Shown one piece after another: positions 16,189 to 24,552 of a DNA stretch of 39,713 bases. The DNA is from Pirellulales bacterium (GTDB lineage: Bacteria > Planctomycetota > Planctomycetia > Pirellulales > JAEUIK01), in contig JAIBBZ010000042.1 in assembly GCA_019694435.1 (NCBI GenBank), forward strand, positions 1-39,713, written 5' to 3'. The notes below the pieces were generated by a model. That model saw nothing but the letters and a program-made list of their open reading frames with translations. It ran no database searches and had not been told where the DNA came from. Positions within the stretch are counted from its first letter, which is position 1, and each line of letters opens with the position of its first letter. The position numbers and the translations under genes were made by a program.

Positions 16189-17286
16189 ATGAGCGATCGC
16201 CCTGCTTCACGCCGTGAGTTCTTGGCCGGGTCAGCGAACCGCGGCACGCGGGGCGAAATGATCACTCCGGAAACGGCCACCGCGGGCCAGGGCGTCTATC
16301 ACCTGCATGTTTCGCGGCAGGCCATGGCCTGCAATTGGGAAGCGATCGTCAACGCAGGGCAGCACGCCGCGGCCACCGAGGCCGCCGTGGCGGCGCTCGA
16401 CCTCGTGGAAGCACTCGAAGCGCAGTTGACCGTCTACCGCGAGTCGAGCGAGATCATGCAGCTCAATCGGCTGGCCGCACGCGATTGGATCGTCGTCGAG
16501 CCACGGCTTTTCGCGCTGTTGCAGTTGGCCGACGAGGTGCATCGAGAAACAGCCGGTGCCTACGACGTCGCCACCGGTGCGCTCATCGAAGTGTGGGGAT
16601 TTCTGCGCCGCCAGGGGCGCGTTCCCGACAACGACGAACTTTCCGAGGCGCTTGCGCGCACCGGCATGCAGCATGTGCAATTCGACGGCGATCGTTGCGC
16701 CGTCCGCTTCGACCGCGCCGGAGTCGCGATCAACCTGGGCAGCATCGGCAAGGGATATGCCCTCGATCGATGCCGTGAGGTGTTTGCCGACCACGACGTG
16801 CAAGATTACTTGCTGCAGGGTGGGCGCAGCAGCGTAACGGCAAGCGGCGACGACCTGTCCGAGGGCGCAGGGCAAGGTTGGACCGTCGGCATCGGCGATC
16901 CGCTCCGCCCCGGGCAGCGGCTGGGAGCCGTCCGGCTTCTCAATCAAGCGCTGTCGACTTCCGGGGCCGGAACACAGTTCTTCCGGCATCAAGGCCGGCG
17001 CTATGGCCACATTCTCGATCCACGAACTGGCCGCCCGGCAGAAGGGGTGCTCTCGACCACCGTGGTTGCCGACTCGGCCGCGCTGGCCGAAGCGCTATCG
17101 ACCGCCTTCTATGTGCTTGGACCGGAAGCGGCGCAGCATTACTGCGAGACCCATCGCGACGTCGCGGCCGTCGTCACCCTGCCGGGCGGTGGGCCGCAAG
17201 GGCTGCAGGTGCGCGCGTGGAATTTCGGCGCCGGCCGGCTGGTGTTGGCCGAGCCGTGGCGATCGGCGCTCGCGGCGCAGGCCTAG
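16189..17286 (+). CDS. apbE: FAD:protein FMN transferase ApbE
   Basis: ApbE attaches FMN from FAD covalently to threonine in flavoproteins such as NqrB/NqrC and RnfG. The 365 residues show the family blocks: AYDVATGALIEVWGF, INLGSIGKGYALDRC, LLQGGRSSVTASG, and STSGAGTQFF leading to YGHILDPRTGRP, all normally involved in FAD and Mg binding. The start MSDRPASRREFLAGSA carries a twin-arginine-like SRREFL but no hydrophobic stretch follows, so export by Tat is doubtful. It lies nine bases after the YhhN stop. No target flavoprotein gene is in this window. Its TAG stop is interlocked with the stop of the convergent small gene. Confidence 0.93.
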   Translation: MSDRPASRREFLAGSANRGTRGEMITPETATAGQGVYHLHVSRQAMACNWEAIVNAGQHAAATEAAVAALDLVEALEAQLTVYRESSEIMQLNRLAARDWIVVEPRLFALLQLADEVHRETAGAYDVATGALIEVWGFLRRQGRVPDNDELSEALARTGMQHVQFDGDRCAVRFDRAGVAINLGSIGKGYALDRCREVFADHDVQDYLLQGGRSSVTASGDDLSEGAGQGWTVGIGDPLRPGQRLGAVRLLNQALSTSGAGTQFFRHQGRRYGHILDPRTGRPAEGVLSTTVVADSAALAEALSTAFYVLGPEAAQHYCETHRDVAAVVTLPGGGPQGLQVRAWNFGAGRLVLAEPWRSALAAQA

Positions 17287-17519
17287 GAATCCTGTGGTAG
17301 CTCTTTCGACCCCACAATGGTCAGATTGAGCCCGATCTGCACGCTGACGGTCTTGTCGCCCACCTTGAGCGTCGACTTTCCGTTCAGGTACCAACCGAGC
17401 GACCCCGTGGAGAATTCCTTGACCTCTGCCACGTGGGGTACCCCGTTGATCGTCACTTCGACCGGTTGGGCATGGTCGCGAAAATCCTGGCGACTAATCG
17501 GGCAGTTCGTCTTGGCCAT
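17283..17519 (-). CDS. small conserved-looking 78-residue protein of unknown function
   Basis: No known function. The protein begins MAKTNCPISRQDF and is mainly predicted beta-strand: VEVTINGVPHVAEVKEFSTG, then SLGWYLNGKSTLKVG and VQIGLNLTIVGS. I have the impression of similar proteins in other planctomycetes; a search would settle it. The GGAG ten bases before the ATG at 17519 decides the start; the frame is open ten codons further. A good promoter lies 77-104 bases upstream. The gene ends on CTAG, shared with the convergent apbE stop. No signal peptide or membrane segment. The single cysteine C6 sits in a CPIS motif. Confidence 0.65.
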   Translation of the reverse strand: MAKTNCPISRQDFRDHAQPVEVTINGVPHVAEVKEFSTGSLGWYLNGKSTLKVGDKTVSVQIGLNLTIVGSKELPQDS

Positions 17520-17595
17520 AGGGCATGCACTCCAGATGCGAAGGACCACGACCGTCGGGCAATGCTATGTCCCGCCGGTCAGACTGCGAGCGGCG

Positions 17596-17623
17596 ATGAT
17601 ACGGTAACGCGACCCGATGGCAA
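17596..17623 (-). promoter_or_regulatory. sigma-70-type promoter for the 78-residue gene
   Basis: Read on the minus strand: TTGCCA (17623-17618), a 16-base spacer and TATCAT (17601-17596). Both boxes match consensus at five of six. The start of transcription would be near 17589, giving a leader of about 70 bases. Confidence 0.5.
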
Positions 17624-17889
17624 ACCAGGAATCCGCTTCGCCGCGCGGCACAAAGCGTGCACCTCGGGATTAGGGGCACTCCGACCGCGCTGTTGCCCCC
17701 AACCCTGGCCAGAATCGCCCGCGGCGCCCCGGGCGAGGGTTGTCCTGCGGCTTGATCCGGCCCATGATTGAGTGCCGCATGGATGTGGCGTTGGAGGGGG
17801 ATTGGTTCGCGTGCTCAACCACATCGCTGTGGCAGACGTAGGAAGTTCTGGCCCGGCGGACACAGGGGACGCGCACGGTTCTAGCGACG

Positions 17890-17914
17890 TTGTTGAACAA
17901 TCGCATCCTGCGAT
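17890..17914. repeat. two abutting palindromes in the dedA upstream gap
   Basis: TTGTTGAACAA (17890-17900, 5-bp arms around one base) is followed without a gap by ATCGCATCCTGCGAT (17900-17914, 6-bp arms around TCC), sharing base 17900. They could be protein-binding sites or a small cruciform or hairpin. No flanking element was found. Confidence 0.45.
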
Positions 17915-18078
17915 CTCGCCACCGGCCTGTACAGAACACCCAAGCTGTGAAAGTTGACAGGCGCCGGAAACGGTCCCGGCAAACTATCGGCTAGACTTGC
18001 TTGCACGGGGGGTGACGCCCGAGGGGACAACGTATCGGTGCGTCGTGATCTGGATTTGGAAACTTCGGATCCGCCTGC

Positions 18079-18780
18079 ATGGTCGATCTGCTGCTCAACC
18101 ACGGTTCCTACCTGGGCATCATGGCCGTGCTGATTCTGACCGGCTTTGGCCTCCCCGTGCCTGAGGAGGTGCCGGTCATTCTGGCGGGCGTCGCCGCTTC
18201 TTACGGCCGGCTCAACCCGGGCCTGGCCTTCCTGGCATGCTTGTTCGGTGCGCTGGTGGGCGACCTGGTGATGTACGGCATCGGCTACCACTTTGGCCGC
18301 GGCGTGTTGTTCGAGCATCGGGTCCTTGCTCGTCATCTCACGCCCGAACGCGAGCAACGGATTGAGTACATGATCAAGCAGCACGGCTTGAAGGTGTTTT
18401 TCATTTCGCGGTTTCTGGTCGGGTTGCGTTCGCCGGTTTATTTGACCGCGGGCATTCTTCGCGTCCCGTTGCGGCGGTTTCTCTCGTTCGATTTGTTGTG
18501 CGCAACGACCGTCGTGGGCACTTTTTTTGGCTTGTCGTACAAGTACGGCAACCGCATCGAAGGACTTTGGGGCTACATCCGCGGGGTCGAGATGTCGGTC
18601 ACGTTCCTCGTCGTCGTGGCCGTAATCACCGTGGCGGTGTTGTACTTCCTGCGGCGCAGGCGGCGGCGCGTCCAGCTCGAGCAGCTCCGCAACCAGCGTC
18701 TGGCCCGTATGGCCACCCCGGATAAGGCCACCCCGCTGGCACACGACCCGCACGAAAATGCCGAGCAGATCGCCACCTAG
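18079..18780 (+). CDS. DedA family membrane protein
   Basis: DedA/SNARE-associated (VTT) membrane proteins of this type translocate undecaprenyl phosphate or other lipids in several bacteria. The 233 residues show the family features: FGLPVPEEVPVILAG in the first re-entrant region with the conserved glutamates, GALVGDLVMYGIGYHFGR, and FISRFLVGLRSPVYLTAG with the essential arginines. After the last membrane segment (about 173-192) comes RRRRRR and a 30-residue polar tail. The tail contains a 10-base direct repeat, GGCCACCCCG, at 18711 and 18727. The start is the ATG at 18079 with only a weak ribosome site. It stands alone after a long gap; the substrate is not defined by context. Confidence 0.9.
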   Translation: MVDLLLNHGSYLGIMAVLILTGFGLPVPEEVPVILAGVAASYGRLNPGLAFLACLFGALVGDLVMYGIGYHFGRGVLFEHRVLARHLTPEREQRIEYMIKQHGLKVFFISRFLVGLRSPVYLTAGILRVPLRRFLSFDLLCATTVVGTFFGLSYKYGNRIEGLWGYIRGVEMSVTFLVVVAVITVAVLYFLRRRRRRVQLEQLRNQRLARMATPDKATPLAHDPHENAEQIAT

Positions 18781-18792
18781 GCAATATTTCTC

Positions 18793-18806
18793 TCGGCCCG
18801 GGCCGA
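18793..18806. repeat. 14-base perfect palindrome after dedA
   Basis: TCGGCCCGGGCCGA, 12 bases past the dedA stop. It can fold as a 5-bp stem with a CCGG loop, but there is no T run. It is a possible 3' end stem and nothing more. Confidence 0.3.
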
Positions 18807-18904
18807 ATAGCGCCCAGCCTGGAAGTGCAGCGACCGGGCCGTTTGGTTAGAATGGGGGTTCCGGAAGCGCCGGCCCGTCTCCCCTTTTGGGCGCAGCAGC
18901 AGAG

Positions 18905-20884
18905 ATGCAGGCAGTTTTCGCACGGATCATCGAGTTGCACGGGCAACGCCAGGCCCTGGCGCGGTCGCGCGAGGGGACCTTCACGGTGACCGTTGCCGAA
19001 CGTCTGGCCGAAATCGCCCCGGGCCAAACCTGGGTGAGCGGCCGCAGCCTGCAGGCGGGAGCCCTCAGTGTGATCGTGCACCTGATCGTGCTGGTGCAGA
19101 TCGGGCTGGTGATGCTGCCCGGCACCCGGCCGCAATTGATCGACGATTTGAAGGCCTTCTTGACGCCGCAAGAGCCGCCGGTCGAGCCGCTGGCCGACGC
19201 GGAACTGCAATTGGCCGATCCGTCGGACGAGCCGGCCGAGCAAGTGTTCGCCGCGACGACCTCGGCCGTAGGGGCCGAGTTGAGTGACGAGCCTCGCATC
19301 GAAGAGTCGCTCGACCAGGTCGAGACGGTCGACTTCAACATCGAACTGCCGCAGGTTCAACAGCTTGCGGCCGCTGAGTTGAGCGAAATGGTCGTTCGCA
19401 AAGGCACGATCGGCGATTCGGTGATGGAGGTCGAGGGGGCCGTCGATCGCATCACCCATGAAATCGTCACCTATCTCGAACAAAGCAAGGTGCTGGTCGT
19501 CTGGATGATGGACGCCTCGATCAGCCTGGCCGACGAGCGCACCCAGGTGGCCAACCGTTTGGAACGCGTGTTCCGCGAACTCGACCAGTTGGGTTCGCTC
19601 TCCGGTAGCGACGCGCTGGAGAATGCCGTTGTGGCGTTCGGCCAGCAATGGCAAGAGCTGGTCGCGCCGACGGCCGACGAGGCGATGGTGGTCGACGCCA
19701 TTCGCAAGGTGCCGACCGATGAGACCGGCTCGGAAAACGTCTTTACCGCGTTGCTCGCTGCGGTCGACAAGTACCGTGCTCTGCGCGGTCACGAGCAACG
19801 CAAGATCATGGTCGTCATCTGGACCGACGAGTCGGGAGACGACGACAACGAACTGGAAGACGCCGTCCGGCAGTGCCAGAAACTGGCCGTGCCGGTCTTT
19901 GCCGTCGGCCCCTCGTCGATGTTCGGCCGGGTGATGGGCACCCACGCCTACGTCCATCCTGAAGACGGCAAGACCTATCAATTGCCCGTCAATCGCGGCC
20001 CCGACAGCGTGCGCCAAGAGCTGTTGCGCCTGCCCTATTGGTTCGAGGGTCCGCAGCTTGAGTCGGTTCGCGCCGGCGTCGGGCCGTTCAGTCTGACACG
20101 GCTGACGCAAGAGACGGGCGGCGCCTATTTTGTCAGCGAGCAGGCTGCCGATCGCTCGCCGTTCAGCCTGGCGACGATGCGGAACTATCTGCCCGACTAC
20201 AACTCGGCGACGGAATACGTCCGCAGCGCCGCGGCGAGCCCCCTGCGCAAGGCCGTGCTACAGGCCGTCGAGGTGACGCACCGGCGCGAGCTGCGCGGCG
20301 CGCCGCGGCTATCGTTCGCCCCCACCGGCGAAACCTTTCAAGACGATCTGCGCGAGGCCCAGCAAACCGTGGCCTACAACAGCGTGATTCTCGATCAGGC
20401 GCTGGAATTCTTCGGCCCCAAAGGGCTTGAAGAGGCCTACCAGAAAGAGGCGGCCGCGAGGTGGCGAGCGTTTTACGACCTGACGTTCGGCCGCTTGCTG
20501 GCCATGCGCGTGCGTTGCAACGAATACAACTGGGCCTGCGCCCAGATGCGCGGCAAGGGCTCGGAATTCGTCGACCAGCAATCGAACCGCTGGAAATTCA
20601 AGCCGGATGCCAAGATCAACTTCGGCACCGCCTCGGAGCGTGCCGCGGCCGAAGCGACGCGGCTGCTGAAGCGCTGCGTCGAGCAAAATCCGAATACGCC
20701 CTGGGCACTGCTGGCCCAGCGTGAATTGAAGGATCCGCTGGGGATTGCGATCGAAGAGGGTTACGAGGCCCCACCCAAAGACAATCCCGATCTGTCGCCC
20801 GCGAATAACCAGCTGCCGGGGCGGGTCGTGGAACAGCAGCGGATGCTCCAACGTCCCGTGGAACCGAAGTTACCCAAGCTGTGA
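18905..20884 (+). CDS. membrane-anchored von Willebrand factor A domain protein
   Basis: A 659-residue protein with no named family. Residues 51-72 form a single transmembrane segment (VIVHLIVLVQIGLVML). An acidic, proline-rich linker to about 160 follows. A vWA domain at about 193-390 has the MIDAS motif D203-A-S205-I-S207, and D308 in VIWTDESGDDDN is a candidate later ligand. The C-terminal 270 residues are mostly helical and unassigned. Orientation would place the vWA domain outside the cytoplasm if the N-terminus is inside. I prefer the ATG at 18905; a TTG at 18887 is the alternative. The stop overlaps the next gene's ATG (TGATG), so the two are coupled. Likely a scaffold or metal-dependent adhesion protein; inference only. 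Confidence 0.75.
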   Translation: MQAVFARIIELHGQRQALARSREGTFTVTVAERLAEIAPGQTWVSGRSLQAGALSVIVHLIVLVQIGLVMLPGTRPQLIDDLKAFLTPQEPPVEPLADAELQLADPSDEPAEQVFAATTSAVGAELSDEPRIEESLDQVETVDFNIELPQVQQLAAAELSEMVVRKGTIGDSVMEVEGAVDRITHEIVTYLEQSKVLVVWMMDASISLADERTQVANRLERVFRELDQLGSLSGSDALENAVVAFGQQWQELVAPTADEAMVVDAIRKVPTDETGSENVFTALLAAVDKYRALRGHEQRKIMVVIWTDESGDDDNELEDAVRQCQKLAVPVFAVGPSSMFGRVMGTHAYVHPEDGKTYQLPVNRGPDSVRQELLRLPYWFEGPQLESVRAGVGPFSLTRLTQETGGAYFVSEQAADRSPFSLATMRNYLPDYNSATEYVRSAAASPLRKAVLQAVEVTHRRELRGAPRLSFAPTGETFQDDLREAQQTVAYNSVILDQALEFFGPKGLEEAYQKEAAARWRAFYDLTFGRLLAMRVRCNEYNWACAQMRGKGSEFVDQQSNRWKFKPDAKINFGTASERAAAEATRLLKRCVEQNPNTPWALLAQRELKDPLGIAIEEGYEAPPKDNPDLSPANNQLPGRVVEQQRMLQRPVEPKLPKL

Positions 20885-21915
20885 TGCGCGTCTCCCGGAT
20901 TGCCCCTCGAGCTTTCGGTGTGCTGTTGGCCGCGACCTGGGTGTCGTGCGTCTGTCTTCCGCCGGTGCTCGCCGAAACGCCGCTACGGATCAACCAGGCC
21001 CTGGCGGCGCAGATCAGCTATCTGCGGTTTTACGTCGCGTCAGGTCGCCTGGCAGCCACTTCTCCCGAATATGCCCGGTCTGAGAACAGTTCGGCGCGGT
21101 CGGGCGATTGCCACGAGACCTTGGCGATCAACGTCGAAGACGGCCTGCCGACGCTGCGCTACTTGCTCGATGCGCCGGACCTGATGGTCGATCTGGAAGT
21201 GACGCATGGCGAGTTGTTTCGCCTCCGGCAGCGACGCGGCGCTGCGTCATCGCCCGACGAGGTGTTTTTCGAGCAGGGCCCGACCGGCCCCATCACGGTG
21301 ATCGTAGGCAGCGGCGCCACGGCCCGCACGATCCGCGCATCGAACTTCTGGACGCTGTTGCTGGCGCATCGTGAGCTGTGCGTCGAGCGGATTCTCCCGC
21401 TCGTCGAATTGTTTCGGCCCGGTTGGCTCTTGGCCGAACAAACCCTGCAATTGGAAGACGCCCTGTTTCGCTATGTGGGCCTGCCGCAGCATGACACGCG
21501 ACGGCAATGGCTCGAATTGGTGACCCAGTTGGCTAGCGAAAAGTTCGCGACTCGCCAGGCCGCTGATCGACGGCTGCGTCAGTATGGAACGGCAATCGTG
21601 CCGTTCCTGGAACAACTGCCGGCCGACCAACTCGACGCCGAGCAGCGCTCGCGAATCCGCCGCATCGAATTCGACCTGGCGGCGAGCGGTCAGGAGGATC
21701 TGCCTGAGAACATCGTCCCCTGGCTGGCTGCCGATCGCACGGCGTGGATCGCGCTGCTCGACCGCGACGAGCAGGCGCTGCTCGAACAGGCCAAGGCGCA
21801 ACTCGAGTCGCTGTCCGGCGCGCCGGTCGAATTCGACCCTGCCGCGCCGCCACAACAACGCGCCGCGCAACTCGCCCGGCTCCGCGCGGCGTTCGAGCCG
21901 CGCCAGGCTCCGTAG
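20884..21915 (+). CDS. secreted protein of unknown function with HEAT-like segment
   Basis: A 343-residue protein, no known function. It has a signal peptide (hydrophobic to about residue 29, cleavage near PPVLA). An alpha/beta region at 30-190 is unassigned and has no recognised motif. Residues 212-260 (QLASEKFATRQAADRRLRQY, then GTAIVPFLEQL) match the loose HEAT-like pattern common in planctomycete proteins. It ends in an alanine- and arginine-rich tail. The ATG at 20884 shares its A with the TGA of the vWA gene. A vWA protein and a secreted partner in one coupled unit suggests a complex at the membrane; that is inference from arrangement only. Confidence 0.72.
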   Translation: MRVSRIAPRAFGVLLAATWVSCVCLPPVLAETPLRINQALAAQISYLRFYVASGRLAATSPEYARSENSSARSGDCHETLAINVEDGLPTLRYLLDAPDLMVDLEVTHGELFRLRQRRGAASSPDEVFFEQGPTGPITVIVGSGATARTIRASNFWTLLLAHRELCVERILPLVELFRPGWLLAEQTLQLEDALFRYVGLPQHDTRRQWLELVTQLASEKFATRQAADRRLRQYGTAIVPFLEQLPADQLDAEQRSRIRRIEFDLAASGQEDLPENIVPWLAADRTAWIALLDRDEQALLEQAKAQLESLSGAPVEFDPAAPPQQRAAQLARLRAAFEPRQAP

Positions 21916-21966
21916 CCCGGGCTCGTCGCGCGGCGCAGGCACCGGGACATCATGGGCACCGGGCCG

Positions 21967-23928
21967 TCATTCCTTGTCTTCGGCCGCAGCGAGCGTGGAA
22001 TCGGCATCCCACCACCACGTTGCGCCGCGTGGGGCAGCCTGCGCGCGTTGCTGGGCGAGTGTACCGTTGTCGGCTTGCAGCTCCACCGAAGCCAAGAGCC
22101 CGTAGGGATCGAGCCGCACGCCGCCACTGACCACAGCCACGAATCGCCGTCCGTCGAGTTGCCGATGATTGGCCACGGTTTCCACGGCGGCCGGTACCGC
22201 AAACCGCGGCAGGGCCAGCAGGTCTTCATCGGCGAGACAGCCGAAGTCGAATTGCGCCGCCTGCTCGAGCTGCTCGTGGCGAATCACCGCCGCCACCATG
22301 GCCAGATCGAAGACGTTCTGCAATTCGGCATACACGGGATAACGCTCGGCCAGCGCGGCAAAATCGGCCGTAAACCGCCGAGCAAATTCACTGTTTAGAG
22401 GGTCGGATTTTCCCGTGTGAATCCGTTGGCCCTGAGCGTCGAGCAGCTCGCTCTCGCTCAGGACCTGCGCGGCCGGACCGTCGATCGCAAACGCCTGGCG
22501 GTCGGCCGTCGCCTTGAGCGCCGTGTACTTCAGCGTGAACCACCACCGCAACACGTCGAGCGATTCAGGCACCTCGCCTGAGCGCTCGACCAGCTCCAGA
22601 TAGCTGGGAACGGCAGGTGTCCCCTCGGCCAATCCGGTGCCCACAAGTTTCATGTGATAATCGGCCTCGATCAGTACCCGGGCCACGTGGCTCTCGACCG
22701 GCAAACCGTAGAACTCGATCGTTTGCAGCCCCAGCTTCGAGCGCAATTGTTCAATCCAACGCTCGCGCGCCTGCCGGCCGGCTGCCAACGGTCGCTGGCC
22801 CGCTTCGCTGAGGAACTGCTGCGCCGCCTGCAGGCCCGCGGTGCGCGGCACGATCGAACAGCCCAGCGTCCCCTGCTCGCCCAGGGCCAGCCGCCGCAGC
22901 AACACGACCAGGTCATCCAGGCGCACGACCGGCCGGCCCGTGTCGGCGGCCACGAAACGCCCACCGGGACTGGGCAACCAGTCGCCCGCCGGCCCGGCCA
23001 GCACGATATCGCCCGACGTGGCCTCGCCCTCGGCGGTAAACACGAGCACGAACTGCACGCGGCGTATTCCGGCCAGGACGAGCGCTGCCTCGTCGAGTGG
23101 CTCGCCGGCGGCCAACTGGTGCAAGACGTGGCGCTCGAGCCGGGCCAGCGAGACCATGCGCAGCGGCGATGCGCGGCGCGGTGCATCGTCCGCCCTGTCA
23201 CCTGCCGCAGCGCGGGCCGCGACGCGGATTGCGGCCAGTTGCTGAGCGTCGTGGGCCTCGACTTGCTTGAGCCGCGTCATCAGCCCGGTCGTGTCGACCC
23301 ACACCCCCGTGATGAAGGGCCTGACCGTTCCTGGGCCGCCGACGTCCTCCCACGTCGTGGGCGCGACGGTGCTGGTGATCAGTTCCATCAACGGGTCAAA
23401 ATCGATGTCTTGTCCACCGCCAAAGTTCGACCCGGAGTTGCCAACGGATAGTCCCTGAGGGCCTCCGTTCACCCCTCCTTGCCGGCCCAGGCCGGGCGCG
23501 TCTCCCTGCCCTTGCAAGGCGGGGAATTGGGCAAGAATCTCGCGGCGTCCGTCGCGGGCCGCTTGCATGCGCACGTCCGTCGCGGTGATCGCGTCGAGCG
23601 TATCGGCAAAGCGCTGGCGCTGGCCCGCACCGGCCTGAGCCACGGCGATCTTGGCCAAGAGGCGATCGCGACGGGCCCGCGGGGCCTCGTTGGCGAGCTT
23701 GGTTGCCTGGTCCCAGGCGCCGGCAGCCAAATGTTCGGCGAGTTGCTCGTCGAGCGCGGCCGGCAGTTCATCCCAGGCCTGAACGAACGATGCGGGTTGC
23801 AGCGCCACGGCGCCGAATACGCCTGCGCCGAATACGACCCAAGCGGCAGCGAACCGAAACAGGTGCTGCGCGACAAACGCGCCCCTGCGCCCGCCGGCGC
23901 GGACGCCATCCCTGCGTGCGGTCGACAT
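21967..23928 (-). CDS. DUF1598-type planctomycete protein
   Basis: A 653-residue protein resembling DUF1598 proteins, which I associate with planctomycetes. One N-terminal membrane segment (25-44) is preceded by arginines, so it is probably anchored with the bulk outside. A 55-residue helical part is followed by a glycine-rich, low-complexity stretch (135-172). Then comes ITSTVAPTTWEDVGGPG (184-200), a motif that recurs in planctomycete envelope proteins. Residues 405-430 hold IEFYGLPVESHVARVLIEAD and MKLVG, the part most like DUF1598. I start at the ATG at 23928, preceded by GGAGAGG; the frame is open to 24426, across the TauE gene. Function unknown. Confidence 0.75.
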   Translation of the reverse strand: MSTARRDGVRAGGRRGAFVAQHLFRFAAAWVVFGAGVFGAVALQPASFVQAWDELPAALDEQLAEHLAAGAWDQATKLANEAPRARRDRLLAKIAVAQAGAGQRQRFADTLDAITATDVRMQAARDGRREILAQFPALQGQGDAPGLGRQGGVNGGPQGLSVGNSGSNFGGGQDIDFDPLMELITSTVAPTTWEDVGGPGTVRPFITGVWVDTTGLMTRLKQVEAHDAQQLAAIRVAARAAAGDRADDAPRRASPLRMVSLARLERHVLHQLAAGEPLDEAALVLAGIRRVQFVLVFTAEGEATSGDIVLAGPAGDWLPSPGGRFVAADTGRPVVRLDDLVVLLRRLALGEQGTLGCSIVPRTAGLQAAQQFLSEAGQRPLAAGRQARERWIEQLRSKLGLQTIEFYGLPVESHVARVLIEADYHMKLVGTGLAEGTPAVPSYLELVERSGEVPESLDVLRWWFTLKYTALKATADRQAFAIDGPAAQVLSESELLDAQGQRIHTGKSDPLNSEFARRFTADFAALAERYPVYAELQNVFDLAMVAAVIRHEQLEQAAQFDFGCLADEDLLALPRFAVPAAVETVANHRQLDGRRFVAVVSGGVRLDPYGLLASVELQADNGTLAQQRAQAAPRGATWWWDADSTLAAAEDKE

Positions 23929-24080
23929 GGTGTGCCTCTCCAATGCCGCCGAAAAGAGCTGTTCCAACCCGAAGCGTCGCAAATCACCCTGGGGCAAGTC
24001 AAGAAAAAAGCGGTCTGATTTCCAGGCGGCCAATCGACCGTCTGAGCGAGACTCGACGCCAGCGTCCGTGGCAGACTTGG

Positions 24081-24443
24081 TTAGCGCACGAGAATCATTT
24101 TCAGCCCCACCACGAGCAACGCAGCGCCGAAAATCCGCTCGAGGGTGACGTCCGACACCGCAATCGCGATGCGCGAACCGACCAGCGTGCCGACGACGAA
24201 TCCCAGGCACAGCCAGCCTGCGAAACGCAGGTCGATGTACCCGGCGCGGTAGTAGGTCCAGGCGGCCGCCAGCCCGACGGGCGGAACCATCATCGCCAAG
24301 GTCGTGCCTTGGGCCTCGTGCTGCGATAGTCCAAGCAGCAGGACCAGGGCGGGGACCATCACGATTCCACCGCCGATCCCCACCAGGCCGCTGAGAGTTC
24401 CAGCGGCCAATCCAATCGCGACGCACAGTCCGGTGCTGGTCAT
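24081..24443 (-). CDS. half-size TauE/SafE family membrane protein
   Basis: A 120-residue protein of the sulfite/sulfonate exporter TauE/SafE family (TSUP). It has one repeat unit of the usual two: GLAAGTLSGLVGIGGGIVMV at the N-terminus, the family's GxGGG motif, then EAQGTTLAMMVPPVGLAAA and a C-terminal GAALLVVGLKMIL, making about four membrane segments. Full-length members have about 250 residues, so it must act as a dimer or is a reduced form. The ATG at 24443 follows GAGGAACC at good distance. It lies between ftsH and the DUF1598 gene on the same strand, 109 bases after the ftsH stop. The substrate is unknown. Confidence 0.82.
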   Translation of the reverse strand: MTSTGLCVAIGLAAGTLSGLVGIGGGIVMVPALVLLLGLSQHEAQGTTLAMMVPPVGLAAAWTYYRAGYIDLRFAGWLCLGFVVGTLVGSRIAIAVSDVTLERIFGAALLVVGLKMILVR

Positions 24444-24552
24444 CGAAGGTTCCTCGAGGCTATGAGCCAGCGCGGCGCCTGCGCTCGTTGCAGTGCGCAG
24501 TACCAAGATGGCTCGCCCGGAAGCGCACACGCCTGACGCCGCGTTCGAAGTC

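Larger units (their letters stand above)
17520..18078. other. 559-base gap between the 78-residue gene and dedA
   Basis: No credible coding frame on either strand; the short open frames have no family pattern. It holds a minus-strand promoter (17596-17623) and two abutting palindromes (17890-17914). A lone TTGACA at 17954 has no -10 at a suitable distance. The leader of dedA must begin somewhere in the last 150 bases. Confidence 0.6.

Noticed and set aside
17954..17959. TTGACA upstream of dedA as a promoter
   Set aside because: No -10 lies at 15-19 bases; the nearest AT-rich hexamer is at 22 bases.
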